NCBI GenBank assembly: GCA_964373925.1
Contig: CAYJWS010000008.1
Location: 1-30,503, forward strand
Source of the DNA: CAYJWS01 sp964373925
Lineage (GTDB): Bacteria; Patescibacteriota; Patescibacteriia; Buchananbacterales; GWA2-38-13
Direction of reading: 5' to 3'
DNA: 30,503 bases
Of this stretch, positions 13,225 through 20,902 are shown piece by piece; the stretch's first letter is position 1, and every line of letters begins with the position of its first letter. A model generated the notes under the pieces. It was given only the letters and a program-made list of their open reading frames with translations. It searched no databases and was not told where the DNA came from. Both the position numbers and the translations under genes were made by a program.

Positions 13225-13632
13225 ATGAATAATAAAATTCAAAAAGACGAGTCGGAGTGGAAAAAAAATTTGACTCCCGAGCAGTATAGTATTTTGCGCC
13301 AGAAGGGGACGGAGCCGGCCTTTACGGGAAAATATTATAAGACAAAAGATAAGGGAATGTACGAGTGCGCGGCGTGCGGGCAGGAGCTTTTTTTATCTGA
13401 CACGAAGTTTGATTCCGGTACCGGCTGGCCGAGTTTTTCGGATGTTGCCAAGAATTCTCATGTAGAACTTCATGAGGACATGAGCTTTGGAATGAGAAGA
13501 GTCGAGGTTACGTGCTCACAATGCGGATCGCACTTGGGCCATGTGTTTGACGACGGGCCGACTCCCACCAACAAGCGCTATTGCATAAACTCGGCGTGCC
13601 TTATGCTTAAAAAAGAAGATAAAAAACAATGA
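13225..13632 (+). CDS. msrB: Peptide-methionine (R)-S-oxide reductase
   Basis: 135 aa. Reduces methionine-R-sulfoxide in proteins using thioredoxin. The structural zinc site is complete (C48/C51 in CAACG and C97/C100 in CSQCG), with GTGWPSF (65-71), HLGHVFDDGP and the catalytic Cys120 in RYCINSACL. C124 four residues later is unusual there (SASL is commoner) and could be an extra redox or resolving cysteine. Frame is open upstream to 13111, overlapping the previous gene, but the domain starts at MNNKIQKDESEWKKNLTPEQ, so 13225 is chosen; no Shine-Dalgarno is visible. No MsrA is nearby. No signal peptide, so cytoplasmic. Confidence 0.95.
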   Translation: MNNKIQKDESEWKKNLTPEQYSILRQKGTEPAFTGKYYKTKDKGMYECAACGQELFLSDTKFDSGTGWPSFSDVAKNSHVELHEDMSFGMRRVEVTCSQCGSHLGHVFDDGPTPTNKRYCINSACLMLKKEDKKQ

Positions 13633-13654
13633 AAATTTTTGCGCGGTGATTTTT

Positions 13655-13690
13655 TGCATTAAAAAAGCCCAAGAAAAATATCTTGGGCTT
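13655..13690 (-). terminator. Terminator between convergent msrB and radical SAM genes
   Basis: AAGCCCAAGA pairs with TCTTGGGCTT (13681-13690). The T run is on the minus strand (TTTTTTAATGC), so it mainly serves the radical SAM gene. Confidence 0.75.
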
Positions 13691-13701
13691 ATTGTATATT
13701 G

Positions 13702-15621
13702 CTATCCTTTAATCATTATTTTGGCGTTCCTATGTAAGGCCATCCAAAAGCGGATAGTGTATACAATTTCCGTAAAAGCATACGGAAGCATCTTTCCATG
13801 CAAGTGCCATTTCCAGAATAGGTTCCATTTTTGCCTTCCGTATTTTATCCAAAAGGCATTGAGCCATACCCGAGTGGCAGGAAGCTTGAATGTTCTTGCG
13901 AACCAATCTTTCACACCCCTGACATCTTGAGAGAGGCGAGAGGCAATCTCGGGCTTGAGCTGGGATTGGAAATACACATGCTGGAAGATATAAAATTCAC
14001 GGAAAATATGTCCGAAGTATTGGGTATATCGCCACAATTCTTTTGCGATATGCACGGGGATTGAATCAATGGCGTATCCAGGCCTTCTGTCGCGCACTCG
14101 GCTTCGGAGCTTCATGAATCCGCACATCATAGGATGGGTTTTTTCGCCCAGAGCGCTGTTTCGATACCATATATACATCTTGAAAAGCCACCAGTAGTAA
14201 TGTTTCGGGCAACGCTCGAGCGATCGGATCATATAATGAGATCTGTAAAACTCTTTCCATGATTTATCATAAGCTTCTTGAAGCTCCGCCCTGCTCATGT
14301 GAGGATGTTCGCATACCGGCTGAAAAGAATCATAGAGATTGAAATCAGAATCCATTGGAATTTTGCCGCAGTACATTTTTATGTGATCTTCAGAGCCTGG
14401 AAGGGGCGTGAGGATAAAAAAAGCAACATTGTCGACTCCGATGGATTGTATAGTCGCGACGTCCTTTTGGATGCTGTCTTTCGTGTCGTTTTCAAATCCG
14501 ATAATATATCCCGCTTGAACAATCATTCCATGCGCGTGAAGCATATCACAAAACATCTGGTAGTCTACAACTCTATTCTGGCCTTTCTGCGCTTTTTTCA
14601 ATGAATCTTGGTTTACTGTTTCCATTCCAATAAATACTTGCCAGCATCCCGCCAGACCAAGCTTTTCAATAAATTTTGGAATTTTGTGCGATGCAAGGTC
14701 AATTTCAACCATGAAGGTGAAGTCATATCCGCTGTTTTTGAGCCCGATGAGGCCATCGAGTATCTCTTCCCAGTGCGGATTTCTTGCAAAGTTGTCGTCA
14801 GTAAAAAAGAATGAAGCTCTCTTTTTTTGATCGCAGATTGTTTTTACTTTCGCGACTACTTCTCTTGGATTTCGGAAACGGCTTGACCTTCCCTGGACAT
14901 TTATTATAGTGCAAAAACTGCATGCAAACGGACAGCCCCGGCCTGTGTCGAGCGTTTCCATACAGCCAGCAAAGTCTTCAAGATATCGTGGAGGAAATTT
15001 CGGGATAGGAGCGCTCATGAGGTCAGGAAGGCCGCCGCGGTAGAGTAATTTTTGTTTTCCTATGACAATATCACTTAAGACGTCTTTCCATATTCCTTCG
15101 CTCTCGCCATGAAAAATAATAATGCCATTTTTCATAAGCGAATCAATCTCTGGAGGCATCACGTGCGGGCTTGGGACATCGCTTCTTCTTGCGTCGCTTA
15201 CCGCAATGCCATCAAGCATGGTTGAGATAGAGCCGGACACATGAAACCCTCCAATAACCACCTCGGCGCCCGCTTTTTTGCAAAGAGAGGCAAGATCGCA
15301 TGCGCGCGGGAATTGGTTTGTCTGAACTCCAACAAACGCCACAACCACCTTTGTGTTGCTATTAAGATATTTTTTTATTTCTTTCTTCGCGTCAAATTTT
15401 TGGCGCCATACTACTTCATCAAACGTGTGAACTTCACACGTAAGCATGGCGAGCGCCGGAGAAGAAAATGCCGATTTCGTAAGGCTATACATTGCGGCAA
15501 AGCTATTGGAAGGAAGAACTCCTTTCATAAATCGAAGGAGGTATCCATCGCTGTCGTATTTGCTTGGCTTTACCAAAAGCACAACAAGTCTTTTGATCGC
15601 GCCTGTCTTCAAATGGGCCAT
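13702..15621 (-). CDS. B12-binding-domain radical SAM protein
   Basis: 639 aa from the chosen start. The N-terminal part (about residues 10-170) resembles a cobalamin-binding Rossmann domain (VVVAFVGVQTNQFPRA, GGFHVSGS), without the classic DxHxxG histidine. The radical SAM core carries the cluster motif GRGCPFACSFC (C230, C234, C237) followed by FFTDDNFARNP and a GWQVFIGMET-like strand. The C-terminal region (about 390-500, RAELQEAYDKSWKEFYRSHY) resembles DUF4070, common in this subfamily. Members often modify lipids, hopanoids or cofactors; the substrate here is unknown. The ATG at 15621 is preceded by GAAGGGAAGGTG; a start 22 codons upstream is possible. No partner gene on the same strand is coupled to it. 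Confidence 0.9.
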   Translation of the reverse strand: MAHLKTGAIKRLVVLLVKPSKYDSDGYLLRFMKGVLPSNSFAAMYSLTKSAFSSPALAMLTCEVHTFDEVVWRQKFDAKKEIKKYLNSNTKVVVAFVGVQTNQFPRACDLASLCKKAGAEVVIGGFHVSGSISTMLDGIAVSDARRSDVPSPHVMPPEIDSLMKNGIIIFHGESEGIWKDVLSDIVIGKQKLLYRGGLPDLMSAPIPKFPPRYLEDFAGCMETLDTGRGCPFACSFCTIINVQGRSSRFRNPREVVAKVKTICDQKKRASFFFTDDNFARNPHWEEILDGLIGLKNSGYDFTFMVEIDLASHKIPKFIEKLGLAGCWQVFIGMETVNQDSLKKAQKGQNRVVDYQMFCDMLHAHGMIVQAGYIIGFENDTKDSIQKDVATIQSIGVDNVAFFILTPLPGSEDHIKMYCGKIPMDSDFNLYDSFQPVCEHPHMSRAELQEAYDKSWKEFYRSHYMIRSLERCPKHYYWWLFKMYIWYRNSALGEKTHPMMCGFMKLRSRVRDRRPGYAIDSIPVHIAKELWRYTQYFGHIFREFYIFQHVYFQSQLKPEIASRLSQDVRGVKDWFARTFKLPATRVWLNAFWIKYGRQKWNLFWKWHLHGKMLPYAFTEIVYTIRFWMALHRNAKIMIKG

Positions 15622-15726
15622 GCATGCACCTTCCCTTTCAGTAAGATTTTTATTTCGAAATAATTTCGTGAATATTGTAATGAACACATTTTTATCGTAT
15701 CATATTTGGGGAAAAAATTCAATCCG

Positions 15727-15890
15727 CCTTCGTCCCCCGATAGCTATCGGGGGACTTCCACCGTCGTTAAAACTATGGTGGACAAGACGGTGGACAAGTC
15801 CAGAGTGTCATGCTAAAGGCAGATCTCAGCCCAAGGCTGATGAGCCTAGGGTTCAAGCCTTCGGCTTAAGCTTTAGGGTTCATGCTTATT
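15727..15890. repeat. Palindromic repeat patch
   Basis: A perfect 24-bp palindrome at 15732-15755 (GTCCCCCGATAG core), CCACCGTC/GACGGTGG flanking AAAACTATGG (about 15758-15796), CAGCCCAAGGCTG (about 15829-15841), and AAGCCTTCGGCTT between two TAGGGTTCA direct repeats. No gene seen. Confidence 0.7.
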
Positions 15891-15894
15891 TGAT

Positions 15895-17670
15895 TTATGC
15901 GAAGACAGTAGGCATTTCAGTTTTTATGCTTTCTACCGCAATCTGTTCTCGCCAGAGCGCGGAGTAAAGGCCGTGGGCGGAAATAAGTTTTTCATGAGTG
16001 CCAGTTTCTATTATTTTTCCAAGCTCAAGCACATAAATCCTGTCCGCGTGCGCGACGGTTGAGAGGCGGTGCGCCACAAGAATTGTTATCATGTTAGGAT
16101 GGATATTTTCAATGTTTTGTATAGTTTGAGTAATTTCTTTTTCCGTGAGCGAGTCAAGGCTTGAGGTTGCCTCGTCAAAAATCAAAATGTCAGGGTTTCT
16201 TAAAAGGGCGCGCGCAATAGCAAGCCTCTGTCTCTCGCCTCCGGAGATTTTTATTCCGCCTTCGCCGATCTTTGTGTCAAGCCCTTGGCGGCCTCGTTCA
16301 AGTATTGGCATAGCCGAGGCAAGCTTCAATACCCTTAAGCAGTCTTCATCCGACGCCTGCGGATGAACAAATAAAAGATTCTCCCGAATGGTTCCGGAAA
16401 AGAGCTGGGTATCCTGCGAGACATACCCTATGCGTTTTCTCAAGTCTTCAAAATCAATGCGCACGCTATCTGCGCTGTTATAAAAAATATTTCCGAAATT
16501 GGGCTTATAGAGGCCGACAATAAGTTTTATTAAAGTTGATTTTCCCGAACCTGACGGCCCCACAAAAGCGATGGTTTCTCCGCGTTTTACATGAAAAGAA
16601 ATATTTTCCAAAACAGCCTTTTGCGAAGATGGATAAAGGAATCGCACGTTCTCAAATTTTATTTCCGTAAGATTTTTTATAATCTCGGCGTCTTTTGGCT
16701 TTTCTTCCGGTTGTACCTTGAAGACGTTTTCCAGCTGGGCAAGGCTTGCTTTTGCTTCTTGGAACTGCGTTGCAACATTGCTTAATTCATAAAGCGGGCT
16801 GAATATAAAAAATGAATAGATATAAATGCTAAAAAATTCGCCGAGCGTTATAATTGTATTAAATATCAGCCACAAAAGAAGAAACAAAAGGAGTGATCGC
16901 ATGATATTTATGAGCGTTCCTTGCGTAAAACTAAATGTTCGGATAAGCCGAATTTTTTTAAGTTCGAGCGCAAGTATTTTTTCGTTGACATTATTGAGCC
17001 GGTCAACTTCTTGTTTTTCAAGGCCAAGCGATTTTACGAGCTGAACGTTTCTTAAAGTTTCCGTTGTTGACCCCGCCAGGTCTGCCGATTCTTTTACGAT
17101 TTTTGCCTGCGCGCCTCGTATCCTTTTACTAAGAAGAAAGGTGACGGTTCCCATAATCGGGAGCATGAGAAAATATACAAGTCCAATAAGCCAATACACC
17201 GAGAGAGCGTATAGTATGACAAAAATAATTCCCACCAGTGAAAGAAAAATAACGTTAATGAAGCTTGCGATGGCGTTTTGGCTGTCGGTTTTTGCTTTCT
17301 GGAGCTTTTGCAGAAGTTCGCCCGATCTTTGATCTTCAAACGCGAAGTAGGGAAGCGAAAACGAATGTTTAATAGCGTCGGAATACAGCCGCGTTCCTAC
17401 CCTTTGCGTGATGAGATTGACAAAATAGTCTTGGAAGTTTTTCGCCACGCGCGATATGAGCGCGACTCCCACGGACGCCAAGAGCAGCAAAATCACCCCC
17501 TGTATAAATCCCTGCGGAAGGAGAGTGAGGGCTTTGCTCGCGTAGTTGTCAATTATTAATCGGAATATCTGCGGGTCTAAAAGCGAAAAAATTTGGTTAA
17601 TGGCGGCTAAAAGAAGCGCACCAAACAATATTTTTTTATTAAGCCGTATATATCCCCAAAGAAATTTCAT
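15895..17670 (-). CDS. ABC transporter, fused permease and ATPase (half-transporter)
   Basis: 591 aa, type I exporter fold. Residues 1-315 hold six membrane helices (for example 15-40, 57-75, 138-160, 160-182, 255-275, 278-295). The ATPase domain has Walker A GPSGSGKST (371-379), Q-loop region SQDTQLFSG, signature ISGGERQ (475-481), Walker B ILIFDE (495-500) with catalytic Glu500, D-loop SSLD and H-loop His534. Such proteins work as dimers; only one half is present, so it is probably a homodimer. Cargo (lipid, peptide or drug) cannot be told. Leader of about 30 nt without a Shine-Dalgarno, behind a good promoter. Confidence 0.96.
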   Translation of the reverse strand: MKFLWGYIRLNKKILFGALLLAAINQIFSLLDPQIFRLIIDNYASKALTLLPQGFIQGVILLLLASVGVALISRVAKNFQDYFVNLITQRVGTRLYSDAIKHSFSLPYFAFEDQRSGELLQKLQKAKTDSQNAIASFINVIFLSLVGIIFVILYALSVYWLIGLVYFLMLPIMGTVTFLLSKRIRGAQAKIVKESADLAGSTTETLRNVQLVKSLGLEKQEVDRLNNVNEKILALELKKIRLIRTFSFTQGTLINIMRSLLLFLLLWLIFNTIITLGEFFSIYIYSFFIFSPLYELSNVATQFQEAKASLAQLENVFKVQPEEKPKDAEIIKNLTEIKFENVRFLYPSSQKAVLENISFHVKRGETIAFVGPSGSGKSTLIKLIVGLYKPNFGNIFYNSADSVRIDFEDLRKRIGYVSQDTQLFSGTIRENLLFVHPQASDEDCLRVLKLASAMPILERGRQGLDTKIGEGGIKISGGERQRLAIARALLRNPDILIFDEATSSLDSLTEKEITQTIQNIENIHPNMITILVAHRLSTVAHADRIYVLELGKIIETGTHEKLISAHGLYSALWREQIAVESIKTEMPTVFA

Positions 17671-17700
17671 AAGAAATTTTTAATATTAAATAGTATAAAT

Positions 17701-17729
17701 ATTATATACTATTTTTTTATTTTATTCAA
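17701..17729 (-). promoter_or_regulatory. Promoter of the ABC transporter gene
   Basis: On the minus strand TTGAAT (17729-17724), 17 bases, TATAAT (17706-17701). Confidence 0.7.
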
Positions 17730-17730
17730 T

Positions 17731-17759
17731 GAAAAAGCCGACTGTAATGCGTCGGCTTT
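17731..17759 (-). terminator. Terminator after the lipoprotein gene
   Basis: AAAGCCGAC (17734-17742) pairs with GTCGGCTTT (17751-17759); minus-strand tail TTTTTC. It overlaps the upstream edge of the ABC promoter. Confidence 0.75.
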
Positions 17760-17782
17760 ATATTTTTTGTTAAAAAAGAACT

Positions 17783-18601
17783 TTAGTATCTTTTTTGAGA
17801 CAGTATTGTTTCGGCACACATGCCCACAAGATGTATCTTTATTTCCGATTGTTTTGGACTATCTGTTTTTATGACGAGCGTACCTAGCGTTTTATATTCA
17901 GCATGCTTGTAAGAAATTGAGAGAAATATCCCATCTCCGCATCCGATGGAAGCCGGTAAAGTTATTCCATTGAGAAAAAAAGAAAAACCTTTTCCTGAAG
18001 TATCACATCCTTGCTCGGTGGATGTGGATTTTTGGATACAGATTTCTCGTATACTGACACGTGATAAGCCCTTATTATAGATAGCAAGGTTGTCTGCAAA
18101 GCACGACTCGCAATGTTCTTTGCAGGAAAAAATGATTTCTTTCCTGCCTGCGACTATTTCTTCCGGAGATGGAGCTATCTCAACTTTATGCGTGCCCACT
18201 TGAGGATTACAATATACATCATATTGGCAGTCTTCGTCGGGAAAGAGCGTAAAACTGGCATAATAAACTTTAAATTTGACCTCAAAAGAAGCTACACATC
18301 CTATCTTGTGATAGTAAACAAATTCTCCGTTGCCCGCGTACTTCATTTGATAGGATAATCCGTCTATCATAGCTTCAGCGTAAAAATTTCCTTTTAGGGT
18401 GCTCTTGTCCGTTATCTTGAGTCTTATTGCATATCTATCATCTTGCGTTCTTTCAAACGAATGGGATGTCAGATTCTTTATTCTTACAGGATAATCTTTT
18501 TTAGATAATAGTGGTTGTTTTTGAATTTTTGCAGGCTGTTCTTTATGCGTAGCGCAACCAATAAGAAGGTAAATAAAGAAGATGAGCTTATTTTTCACCA
18601 T
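17783..18601 (-). CDS. Predicted lipoprotein with a C-terminal Ig-like (ASH-like) domain
   Basis: 272 aa. The start at 18601 has GGAG nine bases upstream; it gives a short signal peptide with lipobox LIGC, so Cys16 is the predicted lipidated residue. Residues about 25-150 form a cysteine-containing beta domain (YQMKYAGNGEFVYYHKIGC). The C-terminal 110 residues have the pattern of abnormal-spindle-like/choice-of-anchor beta domains (LAIYNKGLSRVSIREI ... GISLSYK-type strand ... LVIKTDSPKQSEIKIHLVG). Eleven or so cysteines suggest disulfides, which fits the envelope redox genes near 25-29 kb. Role unknown; probably an envelope structural or binding protein. Promoter and a perfect inverted repeat lie in its leader. 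Confidence 0.82.
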   Translation of the reverse strand: MVKNKLIFFIYLLIGCATHKEQPAKIQKQPLLSKKDYPVRIKNLTSHSFERTQDDRYAIRLKITDKSTLKGNFYAEAMIDGLSYQMKYAGNGEFVYYHKIGCVASFEVKFKVYYASFTLFPDEDCQYDVYCNPQVGTHKVEIAPSPEEIVAGRKEIIFSCKEHCESCFADNLAIYNKGLSRVSIREICIQKSTSTEQGCDTSGKGFSFFLNGITLPASIGCGDGIFLSISYKHAEYKTLGTLVIKTDSPKQSEIKIHLVGMCAETILSQKRY

Positions 18602-18634
18602 ATCCATCCACTCCAAAATAGCTTTAAAAGAGCG

Positions 18635-18657
18635 AAATCAAACACCATGTTTGATTT
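18635..18657 (-). promoter_or_regulatory. Perfect inverted repeat in the lipoprotein leader (operator or hairpin)
   Basis: AAATCAAACA (18635-18644) and TGTTTGATTT (18648-18657), ten perfect base pairs around CCA. It begins about eight bases after the -10 box, covering the start of the transcript: a good place for a repressor, or a 5' mRNA hairpin. Confidence 0.6.
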
Positions 18658-18664
18658 GTAATAT

Positions 18665-18693
18665 ATTATAGTATGAATCTATAAATAAATCAA
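18665..18693 (-). promoter_or_regulatory. Promoter of the lipoprotein gene
   Basis: On the minus strand TTGATT (18693-18688), 17 bases, TATAAT (18670-18665). Confidence 0.75.
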
Positions 18694-18788
18694 GAGTTTA
18701 GGAGCTTGAAATGAGAATTAAGAAATTAAAATTATTCTAAAATTATAGTTAATTTTTATTATATTCTTTTATTTTAAACAAAAAAATA

Positions 18789-18818
18789 GAAAAGCCGCGG
18801 TTGAGCCGTGGCTTTTTT
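18789..18818 (-). terminator. Terminator after the 88-aa gene
   Basis: AAAAGCCGCGG pairs with CCGTGGCTTTT, with T runs on both strands. Confidence 0.75.
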
Positions 18819-18823
18819 GAGTT

Positions 18824-19090
18824 TTAAATATTGCCTTGAGTAACACTGTTATGATTTTCAGCGTCTTTTTCTTCTCTCTGGCGATAGTCTTTAGACTTGA
18901 ATAAAACTTCTTTATATTTATGTCTTAACCAAAAGTATCCAAATGCAAAACTCGATATTATAAAATACATTACCCATCTATTATTGATAAGCCCAAAAAT
19001 ATAAAGAAAAACAGGGCACGACAACAGTCCAAAAATAAAAGAACCAATAGATACAAAAAAGACATCGTTGGAGTCAATCTCGTCTTTCAT
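18824..19090 (-). CDS. Small membrane protein, 88 aa, two helices
   Basis: Two hydrophobic segments (VFFVSIGSFIFGLLSCPVFLYIFGLI and WVMYFIISSFAFGYFWL) joined by a short NNR turn, then a charged tail of about 35 residues (KYKEVLFKSKDYRQREEKD) likely on the inside. AAAGGA lies six bases before the chosen ATG at 19090; an ATG five codons upstream overlaps the stop of the preceding gene by four bases. Either way it is coupled to the 185-aa gene and ends at a terminator, so the two form a small operon. Not recognised. Confidence 0.75.
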   Translation of the reverse strand: MKDEIDSNDVFFVSIGSFIFGLLSCPVFLYIFGLINNRWVMYFIISSFAFGYFWLRHKYKEVLFKSKDYRQREEKDAENHNSVTQGNI

Positions 19091-19101
19091 CGCTAATCCT
19101 T

Positions 19102-19659
19102 TCATCTCAATTGAATACTATCTTTTTTTGCAAAGAGCTCTTCGATGGCGCTTATGGCCTTGTCAATTCTTGTTTCTTTTGTTGCGAGATCCTGCCAGCT
19201 TTCGGTTTTTTGATCGATTGCAGAATGTAGATTATGTAATTGCCATGATAGTTGCCACACTTTTTCTCGGGGAATCGGAGCTAGAATCTTTTCAATGCCT
19301 TCCGACTCATCTTCGCAGGAGATGTCAAGCGGTTCAACTTTTCTTTTGGCCCAACTGCAGTTTTCCAAAACTATATCCTGTAGAACTGAAGCAAAGCTAT
19401 CACTACACCATTCCTCATGAGCGGGGATGCCGGCGGATTCTATCTGGAGGATGCGCTGTTCTAACGCGTTTTTTTGTTCAATATCCAAATAAGGCTGTAT
19501 CAAGTTAAATGCCTTAATGGTAGCAGTATATTGTTCTTGAAAAGCGATTGAATCTAGTTCAAGAGTTTCAATGTGGATTTTATATAATACAGATGAAATC
19601 AAATACATGAAAAAAGTTGCTACGCCTACAAGAGCGATACATTTCAAGAATATTTTCAT
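19102..19659 (-). CDS. Single-pass membrane protein, 185 aa
   Basis: An N-terminal hydrophobic segment (residues 5-26, CIALVGVATFFMYLISSVLY) is followed by about 155 mostly helical, acidic residues with coiled-coil-like stretches (DIEQKNALEQRILQIESAG, TKETRIDKAISAIEELFAKK) and three cysteines (WCSDSF, ENCSW, ISCED). By the positive-inside rule the bulk is probably extracellular, where the cysteines could form disulfides. AAAGGATG precedes the ATG and a near-consensus promoter lies upstream. First gene of a two-gene unit with the 88-aa membrane protein. No family recognised. Confidence 0.78.
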   Translation of the reverse strand: MKIFLKCIALVGVATFFMYLISSVLYKIHIETLELDSIAFQEQYTATIKAFNLIQPYLDIEQKNALEQRILQIESAGIPAHEEWCSDSFASVLQDIVLENCSWAKRKVEPLDISCEDESEGIEKILAPIPREKVWQLSWQLHNLHSAIDQKTESWQDLATKETRIDKAISAIEELFAKKDSIQLR

Positions 19660-19708
19660 CGATCATCCTTTTGTTAAAGAGTGTTGTTAATGAACAAATG
19701 CTATGTAT

Positions 19709-19736
19709 ATTATAGATTATGTTATGATTTTGTCAA
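19709..19736 (-). promoter_or_regulatory. Promoter of the two-gene membrane-protein unit
   Basis: On the minus strand TTGACA (19736-19731), 16 bases, TATAAT (19714-19709). The leader is about 45 nt. Confidence 0.75.
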
Positions 19737-19786
19737 TTTTTATGGGGAAGATTTCAAGCAGGTAATTCGTAATTTAGTTTTTTTTT

Positions 19787-19965
19787 CGTCATTCCCCCGA
19801 ACGCTTTCGGGGGAATCCAGAAGATGAGGATAGATTTTTTTATTGTATTTTTTCGTTCCCCTCCTTATGAGGAGGGGATGGGGGAGGTCTTGGAATGCCA
19901 TGTTCACTATGACCCCCTTTGACTCCCCTCACCCCTCGGTCATGAGCTCGGGGTCGAATGACGAG
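19787..19965. repeat. Palindromic repeat patch
   Basis: ATTCCCCCGA/TCGGGGGAAT (19791-19816) preceded by GTC; a CCCCTCCTTATGAGGAGGGG palindrome (about 19857-19876) with GATGGGGGAGG after it, like the repeats beside the DUF559 gene; and a CTCCCCTCACCCC...CGAGGGGGGGGG region to 19975. This 340-bp gap holds no convincing gene. Confidence 0.65.
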
Positions 19966-20002
19966 GGGGGGGGAGCATATAAGGTAAGTTTTGAAACTAT
20001 CT

Positions 20003-20776
20003 TTATGCTATTTTCCTGCATTCCATATAAAGAAACAGCGGGATTTCTTTGCGGGAAAAGTTTTCCGCTCCGGCTCTTGGGCCTTGGGTGCTTGTTTTGT
20101 TTGATGTCCATTCTTCAAGATCAGCCACGCACAAATTATTTTTTTTCAATGCTTTAAAATAGTATTGTAGTGGCCGGTGGAAGGTGAGCGTATGCTGTGA
20201 TGAATTTTTTCCCGGAGACATTTTAATTGGAATTTTTTGTTCTGTCATGTAGGCGTCAATTCTTCTAAATTGTATTGTATTATTATCCCAGCCCCATGAG
20301 CTTGACTTGGGTATCCGAAAGGCAGGATGGGTCATTATTATAAATATGCTTCCGCGTTCTTTGAGAACGCGATCGCATTCACGCAGGACTTCTTTGACAT
20401 TTTCAATATTTTGCAACGCCAAAATAATTGTAATTCCGTCAATACTCTCGTCTTTAATAAAGTTGAGGCGCGAGGCAGGGGAGGCGAAAAATTCTATTTT
20501 TCTTTTTGGGGAAAGATGTATGTCGCTTATCTTTTTTTTGGCAATTTCTATGAGTTCTTTTGAAATATCAACTCCGATGACATTTGCGCCTCGTTTATAA
20601 AATTCGCGCGAGAAAAATCCCTCGCCACAGGCAAGATCAAGGATAGTTTTTCCTTTTTGAATATTCATTCGGGATGTAAGATTGGGGAGTATAAGCTCAC
20701 GCTGATACGTGCCTTTTTCCTCAAGAAGCGAGCCGTACCACTCGGCCACCTCTCCCCATGAAGTGTTTTGTTGCAT
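20003..20776 (-). CDS. Class I SAM-dependent methyltransferase
   Basis: 257 aa. Motif I LDLACGEG (46-53), the acidic ribose-binding residue D70 in NVIGVD, and an LALQNIENVKEVLRECDRVLKERGSIFIIMTHP stretch after that match the Methyltransf_11/25 group. The C-terminal lobe (about 165-257) has FHRPLQYYFKALKKNNL, typical of the small-molecule-type branch. The substrate cannot be inferred. The promoter sits only eight bases from the ATG, so the transcript is probably leaderless. Stands alone between repeats and the second glycine-rich gene. Confidence 0.92.
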   Translation of the reverse strand: MQQNTSWGEVAEWYGSLLEEKGTYQRELILPNLTSRMNIQKGKTILDLACGEGFFSREFYKRGANVIGVDISKELIEIAKKKISDIHLSPKRKIEFFASPASRLNFIKDESIDGITIILALQNIENVKEVLRECDRVLKERGSIFIIMTHPAFRIPKSSSWGWDNNTIQFRRIDAYMTEQKIPIKMSPGKNSSQHTLTFHRPLQYYFKALKKNNLCVADLEEWTSNKTSTQGPRAGAENFSRKEIPLFLYMECRKIA

Positions 20777-20784
20777 ATAAAAGT

Positions 20785-20813
20785 ATTATAGAGTAAAAAA
20801 CTTGTATTTTCAA
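20785..20813 (-). promoter_or_regulatory. Promoter giving a leaderless methyltransferase mRNA
   Basis: On the minus strand TTGAAA (20813-20808), 17 bases, TATAAT (20790-20785), then eight bases to the ATG at 20776. Confidence 0.65.
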
Positions 20814-20817
20814 TAAT

Positions 20818-20842
20818 AAAAAAGCTCCGAGAAATTCGGAGC
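20818..20842 (-). terminator. Terminator of the second glycine-rich gene
   Basis: AAGCTCCGA pairs with TCGGAGCTT; the minus-strand side runs into TTTTTTATT. Confidence 0.75.
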
Positions 20843-20902
20843 TTGTGTTTTTTAAGTTAACGCTTGAAATTTGACAATATTAATATTTTGAGATTACCCT
20901 TA

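Noticed and set aside
18710..18739. Nine-codon frame (MRIKKLKLF) preceded by AGGAG on the plus strand
   Set aside because: Good spacing but it leads to no gene on that strand and lies in AT-rich spacer; most likely chance.
19843..20157. 104-aa open frame on the plus strand
   Set aside because: Runs through repeats and antisense to the methyltransferase; no ribosome site and no protein-like pattern.
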